From the NCBI GenBank assembly GCA_040793985.1, contig JBFNJI010000006.1, positions 1 through 64,000 of the forward strand: a DNA stretch of 64,000 nt. The letters run 5' to 3'. The translations under genes and the position numbers were made by a program. The notes beneath the pieces were generated by a model. That model did not search any database. It was given only the letters and a program-made list of their open reading frames with translations, and was not told the origin of the DNA. Source of the stretch: Thiodiazotropha sp040793985. Its GTDB lineage: Bacteria > Pseudomonadota > Gammaproteobacteria > Chromatiales > Chromatiaceae. Positions 26,644 through 37,530 of this stretch are shown piece by piece; within the stretch, counting starts at the first letter, position 1; every line of letters starts with the position of its first letter.

Positions 26644-28011
26644 ATGGAACTCTCCTCGCTAACGGCGGTATCCCCGATCGACGGCCGATATGGCAGCAAA
26701 AGTGCAGACTTGAGACCCATATTCAGCGAATATGGATTGATCCGCCATCGGGTTCGGGTGGAGGTTCGATGGCTGCAGGCATTGGCTGCCCACAACGATA
26801 TGCTCGAGATCCCCACCCTCAGCGAACACGCCTCCAATATTCTCGATGCCATTGTCGAAAATTTCACTGAAGAGGACGCCAGGCGGGTCAAGAATATCGA
26901 GCGCACCACAAACCACGACGTCAAGGCGGTGGAGTATTTTCTCAAGGAGAAGATAGCCGGTAACGAAGAACTCGAAGCAATCAGTGAGTTCATCCACTTT
27001 GCCTGTACCTCAGAGGATATCAACAACCTGTCACATGCACTGATGTTGCGCGAGGGACGCGGACAGGTGTTGCTGCCACTGATCGATGAGGTGATCACCA
27101 GCATCAAACAGCTGGCCCATCAGCTGGCCGACCAACCCATGCTCAGCCGCACCCACGGACAACCGGCTTCACCCACCACCATGGGTAAGGAGCTTGCCAA
27201 CGTGGTATATCGTCTGCGCCGTCAGCGTGAACAGATCGCCTCCTCCCAGCTATTGGGTAAGATCAACGGTGCCGTCGGCAACTACAACGCCCACCTGTCC
27301 GCCTACCCTGAAATCGACTGGCAGAACTTTGCCAAGCAGTTTGTCGAAAGCCTGGGCATTGCTTGGAATCCCTACACCATTCAGATCGAACCCCACGACT
27401 ACATCGCAGAGCTGTTTGACGCGATTGCGCGCCTGAATACCATATTGATCGATTTCTGCCGTGATATCTGGAGCTACATCTCCCTCGGCTACTTCAAACA
27501 GAAGACCGTCGCAGGTGAGATCGGATCATCCACCATGCCACATAAGGTCAATCCCATCGATTTCGAAAATGGTGAGGGCAACCTGGGCATCGCAAATGCC
27601 CTCTTCGATCACCTTGCCGCGAAGCTGCCCGTCTCGCGCTGGCAACGGGATCTCACCGATTCAACCGTCCTGCGCAACCTGGGTGTTGGCCTGGCCCACA
27701 CCAGTATTGCACTGCAGTCGATACAGCGAGGCATAGACAAGCTTGAGGCCGACGGCCAGGCCATGCTCAACGATCTCGAGCAGAACTGGGAAGTGCTCGC
27801 GGAACCGATTCAGACCGTGATGCGGCGACATGGCATTGAAAAGCCCTACGAAAAGCTGAAAGCGCTGACCCGTGGCCAACGTATTACGGCGGAAGAGCTG
27901 TCGGTGTTTATCGACGGGCTGGATCTGCCCGAGCCTGCCAAGGCCTCATTGAAACGCCTGACCCCAATGAACTATATCGGCAATGCCAAGGAACAGACAT
28001 CCGACATATAA
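26644..28011 (+). CDS. purB: adenylosuccinate lyase
   Basis: This 455-residue fumarase/aspartase-superfamily enzyme cleaves adenylosuccinate and SAICAR in purine synthesis. The signature GSSTMPHKVNPIDFE carries the catalytic serine loop, and the SRTHGQPASPTTMGKE segment holds the catalytic histidine. Length matches E. coli PurB (456). The ATG at 26644 is preferred over a GTG two codons earlier. It completes the mnmA-hflD-purB group. Confidence 0.97.
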   Translation: MELSSLTAVSPIDGRYGSKSADLRPIFSEYGLIRHRVRVEVRWLQALAAHNDMLEIPTLSEHASNILDAIVENFTEEDARRVKNIERTTNHDVKAVEYFLKEKIAGNEELEAISEFIHFACTSEDINNLSHALMLREGRGQVLLPLIDEVITSIKQLAHQLADQPMLSRTHGQPASPTTMGKELANVVYRLRRQREQIASSQLLGKINGAVGNYNAHLSAYPEIDWQNFAKQFVESLGIAWNPYTIQIEPHDYIAELFDAIARLNTILIDFCRDIWSYISLGYFKQKTVAGEIGSSTMPHKVNPIDFENGEGNLGIANALFDHLAAKLPVSRWQRDLTDSTVLRNLGVGLAHTSIALQSIQRGIDKLEADGQAMLNDLEQNWEVLAEPIQTVMRRHGIEKPYEKLKALTRGQRITAEELSVFIDGLDLPEPAKASLKRLTPMNYIGNAKEQTSDI

Positions 28012-28030
28012 AAAGAATATTCAAGCCGTG

Positions 28031-28179
28031 AATGGACGCTTATCACCGCAAACCTGCGCAAATAATCGTGCATTTAAGGGCTGGAATTGATGTCTAAGGA
28101 TCGATTTTTTGAGACATTGTGAAATCGTGACTCATATCAACCATTCATGCGCATAAATTTGCGGTGATTCCTGTCCATT
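28031..28179. repeat. palindromic intergenic element, copy A
   Basis: Left arm 28031-28060 and right arm 28148-28179 are imperfect inverted copies sharing AATGGAC, ATCACCGCAAA and TGCGCA. The arms contain the CCGCAAA-type 10-base motif seen in the three copies within the hydrogenase array (48676-48900, 52091-52227, 53335-53508). The interior has a smaller dyad (ATGTCT/AGACAT). It occupies most of the gap between purB and roxA. Confidence 0.6.
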
Positions 28180-28227
28180 TGCGGTTTAAAATAGCCTTTA
28201 AACCAAGAGCAGAGCGGGCGAAAACCG

Positions 28228-29406
28228 ATGCAACGTTTGCATTTTCCAAATGGATTGACTGCGGAAAGCTTCCTCACCGATTACTGGCAGCGAAAACCTC
28301 TGCTCTTCCATAATCCGCTGCCCGATTTCAACTGTGGCCTAGACGCCAACGATCTGGCAGGCATGGCCTGTGAGGAGACGGTGGAGTCGCGCCTGGTGCT
28401 TGAGAAGCATGGCGCCACTCCCTGGGAGGCCCGCTACGGCCCCTTCGATGAAGAGCTATTCGCTGGGCTCCCCGAAAGCCATTGGACCCTGTTGGTGCAG
28501 GATGTGGACAAGCACATCCCCGAGGTTGCCAAGCTGCTGGATTTCTTCCGGTTTATTCCTGACTGGCGTCTCGATGATGTCATGGTCAGTTACGCGGTGG
28601 AACAGGGGTCGGTTGGTCCCCACATCGACGATTACGATGTCTTTCTCTACCAGGCCAAAGGCAGGCGCCGCTGGAAAATCCACACCCGTCCCGTCACGGA
28701 GGAGGAGTTCATCCCTGGACTCGATCTGCGCATCCTGCCGAACTTCGACGCGGAGCAGGAGTGGCTGCTCGAACCTGGGGATATGCTCTACCTCCCCCCC
28801 AACGTCGCTCACTGGGGAGTCGCCGAAGGTGAATGCATGACCTGCTCGGTCGGTTTTCGCGCCCCAACCCTGCATGAAATGGCGACTGCCTGGTTCGAGG
28901 CTGTCCTTGAAGAGCGCATGCCCCGACACCGTTATCGCGACCCACCCCTGAAACCCCAGCCAACACCGGGGGAGATACTCCCCGGCTCACTGAATGAGTT
29001 CAAGAAACAGCTGCGTGAGTGTTTGGATCACAGCGATCAGAGCGATCGCTGGTTCGGCCGTTTCGTGACCGAGCCGAAGGAGCTACTGCAGATCTACCCA
29101 CGCTCGGAACCGCTCACCGACAACGTTTTCCTCAACCGTTTTCGCGAACGGGCGGTCATCCAGCGCCACGACTATGCCCGTATGGCCTTCAGTCGTCATC
29201 AACAGGACGGTTTCGACAGCTTGTATGTGAATGGCCAAGATTACAGACTACCCAGCGATTCCGGTGATTTCCTGCCGGTCATCACCCACTATCGGATACT
29301 CCATTTCGGCTATCTGCAGGAGTGGCTGGAACAACCCATCTATCTCTCCCTGCTGTGCCGGCTCTATAACGACGGATACCTGCGATTTGCCGATGACACA
29401 GAGTGA
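28228..29406 (+). CDS. roxA: 50S ribosomal protein L16 arginine hydroxylase (RoxA/YcfD)
   Basis: This 392-residue JmjC-type 2-oxoglutarate/Fe(II) oxygenase hydroxylates an arginine of ribosomal protein L16 in characterised relatives. Candidate iron ligands are His132 and Asp134 (GPHIDDYDVF) and His195 (NVAHWG), with the expected spacing. The C-terminal winged-helix and dimerisation region (about 220-392) is present. E. coli YcfD has 373 residues. Its end overlaps the next gene by 14 bases, implying translational coupling. Confidence 0.93.
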   Translation: MQRLHFPNGLTAESFLTDYWQRKPLLFHNPLPDFNCGLDANDLAGMACEETVESRLVLEKHGATPWEARYGPFDEELFAGLPESHWTLLVQDVDKHIPEVAKLLDFFRFIPDWRLDDVMVSYAVEQGSVGPHIDDYDVFLYQAKGRRRWKIHTRPVTEEEFIPGLDLRILPNFDAEQEWLLEPGDMLYLPPNVAHWGVAEGECMTCSVGFRAPTLHEMATAWFEAVLEERMPRHRYRDPPLKPQPTPGEILPGSLNEFKKQLRECLDHSDQSDRWFGRFVTEPKELLQIYPRSEPLTDNVFLNRFRERAVIQRHDYARMAFSRHQQDGFDSLYVNGQDYRLPSDSGDFLPVITHYRILHFGYLQEWLEQPIYLSLLCRLYNDGYLRFADDTE

Positions 29407-30346
29407 CTACTTGATCAGGGAGGCCCAGTGGCCCGAGGAGTGGGAATTGCTAAGGCAGGTCAGAGAACCGGTCTTCGTCGCTGAACAGGGTGTTCCGCTT
29501 GCCATGGAGTGGGATGACGACGATCTCGTTGCCTACCACCTGCTGGCTCTGGATCAGGCGCAGCGACCCATAGCAACAGCCCGTCTGTCGGGTAGTGGAC
29601 AGATAGGGCGTATGGCGGTATTGCCCGAGTGGCGAAATCGGGGGATCGGTACCGCTCTCCTGATTACGCTTATCGAGCATGCACAAGCGACCGGCTTGGA
29701 AAACCTCTTCCTTCATGCCCAGACCGGTGCCCAGTCCTTCTATGCAAAAACAGGCTTCACTGCCGTTGGCGAGCCCTTCATGGAAGCCGGTATAGCCCAT
29801 CAGAAAATGGAGTTCTCCTTCACGAAGGAACTGGGCGTGGATCTCAGCCTGGCTCAGCTCGGAAAGAGTGGCGAGCTGTTCCAGCTGCAGACAATGGAAG
29901 ATCACCAGATTCACGCCGTAAGCATGGTGCGGCAGGCGAAGCGCTATCTTTCGATATTCTCCCAGACGCTCGATCCCCAGATCTTCGAGACCTTCCCATT
30001 CGTCGACGCTGCCAAGCAGTTGGCCATGCGCTCGCGTTTCAGCCGCATTCGTATCCTGTTGCAGGACAACTCCCTGGTACTGCAACAGGGTCATCGACTG
30101 GTCGAACTTGCGCAACGCCTGTCGAGCGCGATCGAAATCCGCATACCCGGTGAAGAGTACCTCGATTACCCGGAGAATTTCATACTTGTCGACGACTCGG
30201 GCTATGTGCACAGAAAACAGGCGGCAAACATTCTCGGGAGCGCATGCTACAACGACCGCTACCGGGTCAACAGACTACAGACAGTATTCGATGAAGCCTG
30301 GGAGTACGGGGTACCGGACCGGGAATTGGCAAGACTGCATTTGTAG
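29393..30346 (+). CDS. GNAT acetyltransferase fused to a C-terminal domain of unknown function
   Basis: This 317-residue protein has an N-terminal GNAT fold (about 5-145). The acetyl-CoA binding loop is in MAVLPEWRNRGIGTALL (the R/Q-x-x-G-x-G/A motif), followed by HAQTGAQSFYAKTGF, typical of ElaA/YjdJ-like enzymes. Residues ~155-317 form a second domain whose alternating strands and helices (RIRILLQDNSLVLQQGHRLV, IEIRIPGEEYLDY) look like a phospholipase-D-like fold, but no HKD motif is seen. The ATG at 29393 lies inside the roxA reading frame. The acetylation target is unknown; coupling to roxA makes a ribosomal or translational target worth testing. Confidence 0.8.
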   Translation: MTQSDYLIREAQWPEEWELLRQVREPVFVAEQGVPLAMEWDDDDLVAYHLLALDQAQRPIATARLSGSGQIGRMAVLPEWRNRGIGTALLITLIEHAQATGLENLFLHAQTGAQSFYAKTGFTAVGEPFMEAGIAHQKMEFSFTKELGVDLSLAQLGKSGELFQLQTMEDHQIHAVSMVRQAKRYLSIFSQTLDPQIFETFPFVDAAKQLAMRSRFSRIRILLQDNSLVLQQGHRLVELAQRLSSAIEIRIPGEEYLDYPENFILVDDSGYVHRKQAANILGSACYNDRYRVNRLQTVFDEAWEYGVPDRELARLHL

Positions 30347-30419
30347 GCGCTATATGCAGGCAATCTGCTTAGCCACTCAATACTGCCGCTATGTAATATA
30401 TATCGAGTTTTATACGCTT

Positions 30420-30436
30420 TTACGCTGACAGCGTAA
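30420..30436. terminator. small hairpin between convergent genes
   Basis: TTACGCT and AGCGTAA pair around GAC between the acetyltransferase and globin genes. There are T/A-rich flanks but no clean T-tract on either side. Confidence 0.3.
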
Positions 30437-30479
30437 TGCACGTCGACAATCACCGGCAATCAAGTCCGAGCCAAATAAT

Positions 30480-30896
30480 TCAAAATTCTTCAGAAACCGC
30501 TCCTGCCTTCATCACAGAGGCCAATGTTGCATAAGTCTTTATCCATGCAGCCTTGACCTCTTGCGTAAAGAACTCACCCAACCCTTGCTCCAAGGTCCAG
30601 AGCAGCGCCTCGGCCACCTTGTCGTAATCCTCCTGCTTTACTCCATACCCCACATGACGCCTACCTGATTCACGGATAGCCTCCAGCATCGGCTCAAGAT
30701 TATCTAGGCTGTTGACGGCCATATCGATCATATTCATCAGCTTGCTTCCCTGTGCCTGCATATCCCCCTTGAAATAGGGTTTCACTTCAGGATAGGTATC
30801 AAACAGCCTTGCATAGAACAGCTCGGCGACCTGATCGGTGAGGGGAAGGATCTTGGCCCAACTCTCTTTAACAACTTTAATCTCATCAGGGGACAT
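30480..30896 (-). CDS. single-domain bacterial globin
   Basis: This 138-residue globin resembles Vitreoscilla haemoglobin and the haem domain of flavohaemoglobins. It starts MSPDEIKVVKESWAKI, has the YPEVKPYF helix-C region and the likely proximal His81 in GRRHVGYGVK. No reductase domain follows. It lies 53 bases downstream of nasA in the same direction, so it is probably expressed with the nitrate assimilation genes, which fits a role in NO detoxification or O2 binding. An exact function cannot be assigned from sequence. Confidence 0.87.
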   Translation of the reverse strand: MSPDEIKVVKESWAKILPLTDQVAELFYARLFDTYPEVKPYFKGDMQAQGSKLMNMIDMAVNSLDNLEPMLEAIRESGRRHVGYGVKQEDYDKVAEALLWTLEQGLGEFFTQEVKAAWIKTYATLASVMKAGAVSEEF

Positions 30897-30949
30897 CTTA
30901 TAACTCCAGCATCCACAGTTTTCGAAACAATGATTGGTCTATGGAATCT

Positions 30950-33652
30950 TCACCTTGCGGTTTGCTCTATTCTATCTCCATTCTGCTCGACAGGTTCGGC
31001 CGCCTGTTCGGCTATCAGGGTCTTTATCTCAGAGAGACAGGAGCCGCAGTTGGTTCCCGCCTTGAGCCGTTCGCCAACGGCATCGGCGTTAGATAAACCC
31101 TGTTCACGAATTCCCCTGATCAGGGTATTGCGGCCGATGCCGAAACAGGCACAGACTGTTTTGCCTGCATCCTCCTGGGCATTGCCCGGCACCCCCGCCA
31201 GCAGGTGCATGCGTTCATCTCTTGTCAGTTGCGGTTTGGCAAAAAGCCTCACCAGCCAATCCCGCTTCGGCAGATGGTGATCGGGCCCGATAAAGAGGCA
31301 GCTCTGCAGCTTGCCATTCATCACGCTGACTCCTCGATAGTACCCCCCTGCACTGTCCATCATCTCCCCCCACTGACTCCGGTCACTCGCCGACAACAGC
31401 AGTTCCCTGGCCAGATTTGACCAGTTGTCAGCGACCTCCTCCCCGGCAAGTTCATAGTGCCAGAGCCCCGCCCTTTTGGCTTTGGCCCAGTAGCTGGCAT
31501 GTTTCAGGATAACCTTCTCCCGGGTCAGGAGAAAACCATGCCATGCTGGACGATAGGGATCTATCCTCACCGGGGTGTGTTTGAATTCGGGTTGACCAGA
31601 GACGGGGTCGATGGCTGGACTGACCAAGCGACCTACGCTTGCATTACTGGCAAACTGATCACTCCAGTGCATGGGGATAAAAAGCGCCCCCTTTGATTGT
31701 CGATCACTCAGCCGGGCCCTGACCACAACACTTCCCAAACGACTCTTTACGGTGACCAGTTCACCCTCCTCTAAGCCGTACGCCTCTGCATCGAGAGGGT
31801 GGATCTCTGCGAAGGGTTCACTGTCATGCCCGAATAACCGTGCCGATCTCCCGGTACGGGTCATGGTGTGCCATTGATCCCTGATACGACCCGTATTGAG
31901 CACCAATGGATAGTCGGTGCTGAGTGCCTCGTCCGGGGTCCTTGGGAGCACCGCGATGAAGCGAGCTCTTCCCGAGGCGGTAAAGAAGCGGCCATCGCCA
32001 AACAGGCGCCTGGTTCCCTTATCTGCTGCGGATGAGACAGGCCATTGCAACGCTTTCAGCGCATCGTATTGTTGTTGATTCAGATCCGCCAGGGCTGAAA
32101 TATCGAAATCCCGTCGCCCCCCATTCTCATAACCGGACAGACGCGCATGCTCGGCGAAAATCTCAAAGGGCGCACTGTATTCGAACCCCGGATACCCCAT
32201 ACGTTGCGCCACCTGGCTCACTATCCACCAATCGGGGCGGCTTTCTGCCGGAGGGGAGAGAAATCCGCGCTGCCTGGAGATTGTGCGTTCTGAATTGGTT
32301 ACCGTGCCATCCTTTTCACCCCAGCCCTGTGCGGGTAGAAACAGATCCGCGTAGGATGAGGTATCAGTCTCGCCCACACAATCCGAGACTACCAGGAACT
32401 CGCATTTTGCCAATGCCCGCCTGACCTGATGCCCATCGGGCAGACTCACCGCCGGATTTGTCGCCATGATCCACAGTGCCTTCACTCTACCCGCCTCGAC
32501 GGCGCGAAACAGATCCACCGCCTTGAGACCCGGCTCCTTGGTCAAATTCCGGGTATTCCAGAAACGGCTAACCAGCTGATGATGAGAGGCGTTATCTATA
32601 TCCATGTGACATGCGAGCTGGTTGGCGAGGGCACCCACCTCTCGTCCTCCCATGGCATTGGGCTGTCCGGTAATGGAGAAGGGGCCCATGCCGGGCCGGC
32701 CGATGCGTCCGGTGTAGAGATGGCAATTAATGATGGCATTGACCTTGTCGGTGCCGCTGGAACTCTGGTTGATACCCTGGGAGTAGAGCGTCACCACCCG
32801 TTCCCTGGTCAGGTACCAGCGGAAGAACTTCAGCAGTTGATCCTCGGCAAGGCCACAGAGATCTGCAACGGCTCTCAGTGACGGAGCATACCACCCTGCC
32901 TGTTGCAGGGCCGCCTCCAGACCTTCGGTGTGGGCCTCGACGAAGGCGCGGTTGATCGCCTGGTTGCGCTCTAAAAAGCTCAGCAGACCAGAAAAAAGCA
33001 GACTGTCGCTACCCGGTTTCAGTTGCAGGTGGAGATCGGCGATTTCGCAGGTCGCCGTCTGCCGCGGATCGACTACCACAACCTTAAGCGCCGGATTGTT
33101 CTCCTTGGCCTGGGCGATGCGCCTGTAGAGCACAGGATGGCACCAGGCAGTATTGGAACCGGTAAGCACGATCAGCTCAGCCAGCTCAAAATCCTCGTAA
33201 CAACCCGGCACCGTATCCGAGCCGAAGGCCCTTTTGTGACCTGCCACCGATGAGGACATACAGAGCCTGGAGTTGGTATCGATGTTGCCAGACCCGATAA
33301 AACCCTTCATCAGCTTATTGGCCACATAATAGTCTTCCGTAAGCAGTTGGCCGGAGACATAGAAGGCAACTGCATCGGGCCCGTAGCGTTCGATGGTCCT
33401 GCTGAATCCTTGAGCAGCGATATCCAGGGCATGTTCCCAGTCTATGGCTTTTCCGGCACTGGCCGGTTGCAGTGGATGACTATCACTGACGATAGTTTCG
33501 CCCAATGCTGTTCCCTTGGAACAGAGGCGTCCGGCGTTGGAGGGATGCTCAGGATCACCCTTGACCAACCACTCTTGCGATTCCCCCTTCTCCAGCAGCA
33601 GACCGCAGCCGACACCGCAATAGGGACAGGTGGTTCTGACCGTTTCAGACAT
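30950..33652 (-). CDS. nasA: assimilatory nitrate reductase catalytic subunit
   Basis: This 900-residue cytoplasmic molybdenum enzyme reduces nitrate to nitrite for assimilation. The N-terminal [4Fe-4S] motif is CPYCGVGCGLLLEKG with a fourth cysteine in GRLCSKG. The central part is the Mo-bis-MGD oxidoreductase fold (DTNSRLCMSSSV, PGMGPFSITGQPNAMGGREVG). The C-terminus has a BFD-type [2Fe-2S] domain (CACFGIGRN and TNCGSCLSEI), as in Klebsiella-type NasA. The ATG at 33652 matches homologue starts; one five codons earlier is an alternative. No nitrite reductase gene (nirBD) is adjacent. Confidence 0.95.
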   Translation of the reverse strand: MSETVRTTCPYCGVGCGLLLEKGESQEWLVKGDPEHPSNAGRLCSKGTALGETIVSDSHPLQPASAGKAIDWEHALDIAAQGFSRTIERYGPDAVAFYVSGQLLTEDYYVANKLMKGFIGSGNIDTNSRLCMSSSVAGHKRAFGSDTVPGCYEDFELAELIVLTGSNTAWCHPVLYRRIAQAKENNPALKVVVVDPRQTATCEIADLHLQLKPGSDSLLFSGLLSFLERNQAINRAFVEAHTEGLEAALQQAGWYAPSLRAVADLCGLAEDQLLKFFRWYLTRERVVTLYSQGINQSSSGTDKVNAIINCHLYTGRIGRPGMGPFSITGQPNAMGGREVGALANQLACHMDIDNASHHQLVSRFWNTRNLTKEPGLKAVDLFRAVEAGRVKALWIMATNPAVSLPDGHQVRRALAKCEFLVVSDCVGETDTSSYADLFLPAQGWGEKDGTVTNSERTISRQRGFLSPPAESRPDWWIVSQVAQRMGYPGFEYSAPFEIFAEHARLSGYENGGRRDFDISALADLNQQQYDALKALQWPVSSAADKGTRRLFGDGRFFTASGRARFIAVLPRTPDEALSTDYPLVLNTGRIRDQWHTMTRTGRSARLFGHDSEPFAEIHPLDAEAYGLEEGELVTVKSRLGSVVVRARLSDRQSKGALFIPMHWSDQFASNASVGRLVSPAIDPVSGQPEFKHTPVRIDPYRPAWHGFLLTREKVILKHASYWAKAKRAGLWHYELAGEEVADNWSNLARELLLSASDRSQWGEMMDSAGGYYRGVSVMNGKLQSCLFIGPDHHLPKRDWLVRLFAKPQLTRDERMHLLAGVPGNAQEDAGKTVCACFGIGRNTLIRGIREQGLSNADAVGERLKAGTNCGSCLSEIKTLIAEQAAEPVEQNGDRIEQTAR

Positions 33653-33692
33653 ACTGTAATTTACCACTCGATATCAGCTGATTGGTCTCGTG

Positions 33693-34652
33693 TTAACTCG
33701 CCTCTTCGGTAAGCAGATGCTTGGCGTCACGGGAATGATTGTCGGATGGTACCGAGGATGTAACCGCTTTCAATCTCCTCTCGGTTGTGTCACCGGCAGT
33801 CAAGGACAGAGATTCGACATGGCTCTCGCTATCCATTGATAGCTCTGCTTGGCTTGCCTGCTCATGCTCAGGCTGTTGGTGACGATCATGGAGGAATCTG
33901 ACCACTTCCGCCCGATAGTGGTTGTAGGTTGGGTTCTCCGCCAACGCCAGGCGATTGCGTGGTTTTGGCAGATCGATATGCAGTATCTCGCCAATGGTCG
34001 CAGAAGGACCGTTTGTCATCATGACGATGCGATCCGAGAGCAGCACCGCCTCGTCCACATCATGGGTAATCATAATCACCGTATTATTGAGACGCCCCTG
34101 GATCTCCATTAGAGAGTCCTGCATGTGGGTGCGGGTCAATGAATCGAGAGCGCCGAAAGGCTCATCCATCAGCAGCACCTTCGGTTCCATGGCAAGGGCA
34201 CGGGCGATGCCGACACGCTGTTTCATGCCACCGGATATCTCGCCAGGCTTGAGATCCAGGGCATGGGACATTTGCACAAGCTCCAGGTTGTGCAGGGTCC
34301 AGCTGTGTCGCTCCTCCTTGTTCTTGCTCTTTTTGAATACCTGGTCCACAGCAAGGCGTACATTGTCGTAGACCGTCAACCAGGGCATCAGTGAGTGGTT
34401 CTGGAAAACAACCGCGCGATCGGGCCCAGGTTCGGTAACCTCTCTCTCCTCGAGTATCACACCCCCCTCGGTGGCATTGAGCAGACCGGCGACGATGTTC
34501 AACACCGTTGATTTGCCGCAGCCAGAGTGGCCGATGAGGGATATGAATTCACCCTGGGTGACTTTCAGGTCAACACCCTTGAGCACATTCAGCGGGCCCT
34601 TGTCGGTTGGAAAGGTGATGCTGACATGGTCGATATTTAAATAGCTGTTCAT
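33693..34652 (-). CDS. nrtD: nitrate ABC transporter ATP-binding protein
   Basis: This 319-residue ABC ATPase belongs to the nitrate/sulfonate/taurine importer class. It has Walker A GHSGCGKST, signature ISGGMKQRVGIARAL and Walker B VLLMDEPFGALD. The last ~60 residues, rich in Ser, Glu and His, extend beyond the usual ~260-residue length and look disordered. It follows nrtB by 99 bases and precedes nasA by 40 bases. Whether it is called NrtC, NrtD or NasD depends on scheme; no NrtA-like regulatory domain is fused to it. Confidence 0.92.
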   Translation of the reverse strand: MNSYLNIDHVSITFPTDKGPLNVLKGVDLKVTQGEFISLIGHSGCGKSTVLNIVAGLLNATEGGVILEEREVTEPGPDRAVVFQNHSLMPWLTVYDNVRLAVDQVFKKSKNKEERHSWTLHNLELVQMSHALDLKPGEISGGMKQRVGIARALAMEPKVLLMDEPFGALDSLTRTHMQDSLMEIQGRLNNTVIMITHDVDEAVLLSDRIVMMTNGPSATIGEILHIDLPKPRNRLALAENPTYNHYRAEVVRFLHDRHQQPEHEQASQAELSMDSESHVESLSLTAGDTTERRLKAVTSSVPSDNHSRDAKHLLTEEAS

Positions 34653-34751
34653 GTTATTTCCTAGTCAAATCTGTATGCGGCGATGGCTGTGGAGAAACCC
34701 TATATCTCTAAACCTGGATAATTTGAGAACTTGATAGAGTTCGATACCGTA

Positions 34752-35780
34752 CTATCGCAAAACCGCGTGCTTATCCCAGTTGAATATGCGCTGCAGCATC
34801 AACATGCTGCGGTCGAGCACAAAGCCGATGAAGCCAATCGCCAGTACTGCCACCATAATGCGTGCCAGGGAGTTAGAACTGCCGTTCTGAAACTCATCCC
34901 AGACAAACTTGCCCAGGCCCGGATTCTGCGCCAGCATCTCGGCGGCGATCAGTACCATCCAGCCGATACCCAGGGAGAGACGCAGACCGGTGAATATCAT
35001 AGGTATCGCCGAAGGCAGAATAATCTTCACCGTCTTGGTAAAGGCACTCAGTCGCAGCACCCGGCTGACATTGATCAGATCCCTGTCGACACCCGAAACA
35101 CCCACCGTGGTATTGATGATAGTGGGCCAAAGACAACACAGGGTGACGGTAATCGCCGAGTTGAGAAACGATTTGGAAAACATCGGGTCGTTAGTCACAT
35201 AGAGTGCCGATACCACCATGGTCACCAGTGGTAGCCAGGCCAGGGGCGAGACCGGCTTGAATATCTGGATCAGCGGATTGATTGCGGTGTAGAGAGTGCT
35301 GCTCATACCACATGCAATGCCGATGGGTATGGCGATCAGTGACGCCACCAGGAAACCGGCCATAACAGTCACAAGACTGGTGAAGATCTGATCAATAAAG
35401 GTTTCCTTACCAGTATATTTGCGCGAGCGCATCTTTTCGATCCTCTCTTCGGGCTGCGCATCGGCGATCGCCTGTCCTACCCGCTTATCCATGCGCTCAT
35501 AAAAAGCACTGGCCTTGTCCCGCTCCGTGGTGTGTTCCGTGTAGAGTGCCAAGGTCTGTTCCCAGACCTTGGCAGGGCCCGGTAAGACACCCAAGGATGT
35601 TTCCACACTCTTCGCCCCGGCACTCCAAAGCACGAGAAAGACCATCAGCGCCAGCATCGGCACCAGCAGCTGCTTAATCAGCTGAGCAAATGATTTACCC
35701 ATCTGATCGCTGGCCAGTCTTTGCAGCAAGCTGTCCAGTCTGGGCAGATTGAATGTGGTGGATGTGATTGGTGTAGCCAT
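34752..35780 (-). CDS. nrtB: nitrate ABC transporter permease
   Basis: This 342-residue inner-membrane permease has about six or seven membrane helices and the binding-protein-dependent transport signature around INVSRVLRLSAFTKTVKIILPSAIPMIFTGLRLSLGIGW, split here by its EAA-type loop. A soluble insert of ~70 residues (about 60-130) after the first helix (LLVPMLALMVFLVLW) is typical of proteobacterial NrtB/NasE. It lies 135 bases downstream of nrtA. Confidence 0.93.
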   Translation of the reverse strand: MATPITSTTFNLPRLDSLLQRLASDQMGKSFAQLIKQLLVPMLALMVFLVLWSAGAKSVETSLGVLPGPAKVWEQTLALYTEHTTERDKASAFYERMDKRVGQAIADAQPEERIEKMRSRKYTGKETFIDQIFTSLVTVMAGFLVASLIAIPIGIACGMSSTLYTAINPLIQIFKPVSPLAWLPLVTMVVSALYVTNDPMFSKSFLNSAITVTLCCLWPTIINTTVGVSGVDRDLINVSRVLRLSAFTKTVKIILPSAIPMIFTGLRLSLGIGWMVLIAAEMLAQNPGLGKFVWDEFQNGSSNSLARIMVAVLAIGFIGFVLDRSMLMLQRIFNWDKHAVLR

Positions 35781-35915
35781 CTCTCAATATCCTGTTCTGC
35801 TGTCGGGCAGATCTATCAGGTTAATCATAAACACCCGGCGGCTTGTCCATTCACCGGGATCGTTTTGGGATTGCAGACCACCTGCCGGTAACAGCCAGTG
35901 GTCTGCAACACCTGC

Positions 35916-37322
<1,407 letters not shown>

Positions 37323-37366
37323 GGATTGAATACCTCTGTTGCATAAAAATAATCTGTCGAGCGGTG

Positions 37367-37402
37367 AAAAAAAAACGCCCACCCCAGCTACGATCGAGGA
37401 TC
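37367..37402 (-). promoter_or_regulatory. leader hairpin and T9 tract, possible attenuator before nrtA
   Basis: Reading the minus strand, ACGATC-CTC-GATCGT forms a short stem, followed by a GGGGTGGGCG stretch and nine consecutive T residues, still ~45 bases before the nrtA start. Assimilatory nitrate operons in Klebsiella, Azotobacter and Pseudomonas use ANTAR-regulated leader terminators, so this is a reasonable attenuator candidate. The stem adjoining the T-tract is not convincingly paired by eye. Confidence 0.35.
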
Positions 37403-37514
37403 GTTTGGAGATGGACGCCTTTATCCATTGTCGGTCCAGGTTGACCGGACTGTCACCGATTGATTGCGATCGCTTTAGCCCTCCATTAGGCCGCGATCAA
37501 GTCAACGACATTTG

Positions 37515-37530
37515 TGCAATCCCTATGCCA
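37515..37530 (-). promoter_or_regulatory. sigma-54 promoter of the nitrate assimilation operon
   Basis: On the minus strand the sequence is TGGCATAGGGATTGCA. It matches the sigma-54 consensus TGGCACG-N4-TTGCW at all invariant GG and GC positions with exact spacing. Predicted transcription starts near 37504, giving a leader of ~180 bases. This fits NtrC-dependent control by nitrogen status. No paired NtrC site was found by eye. Confidence 0.75.
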
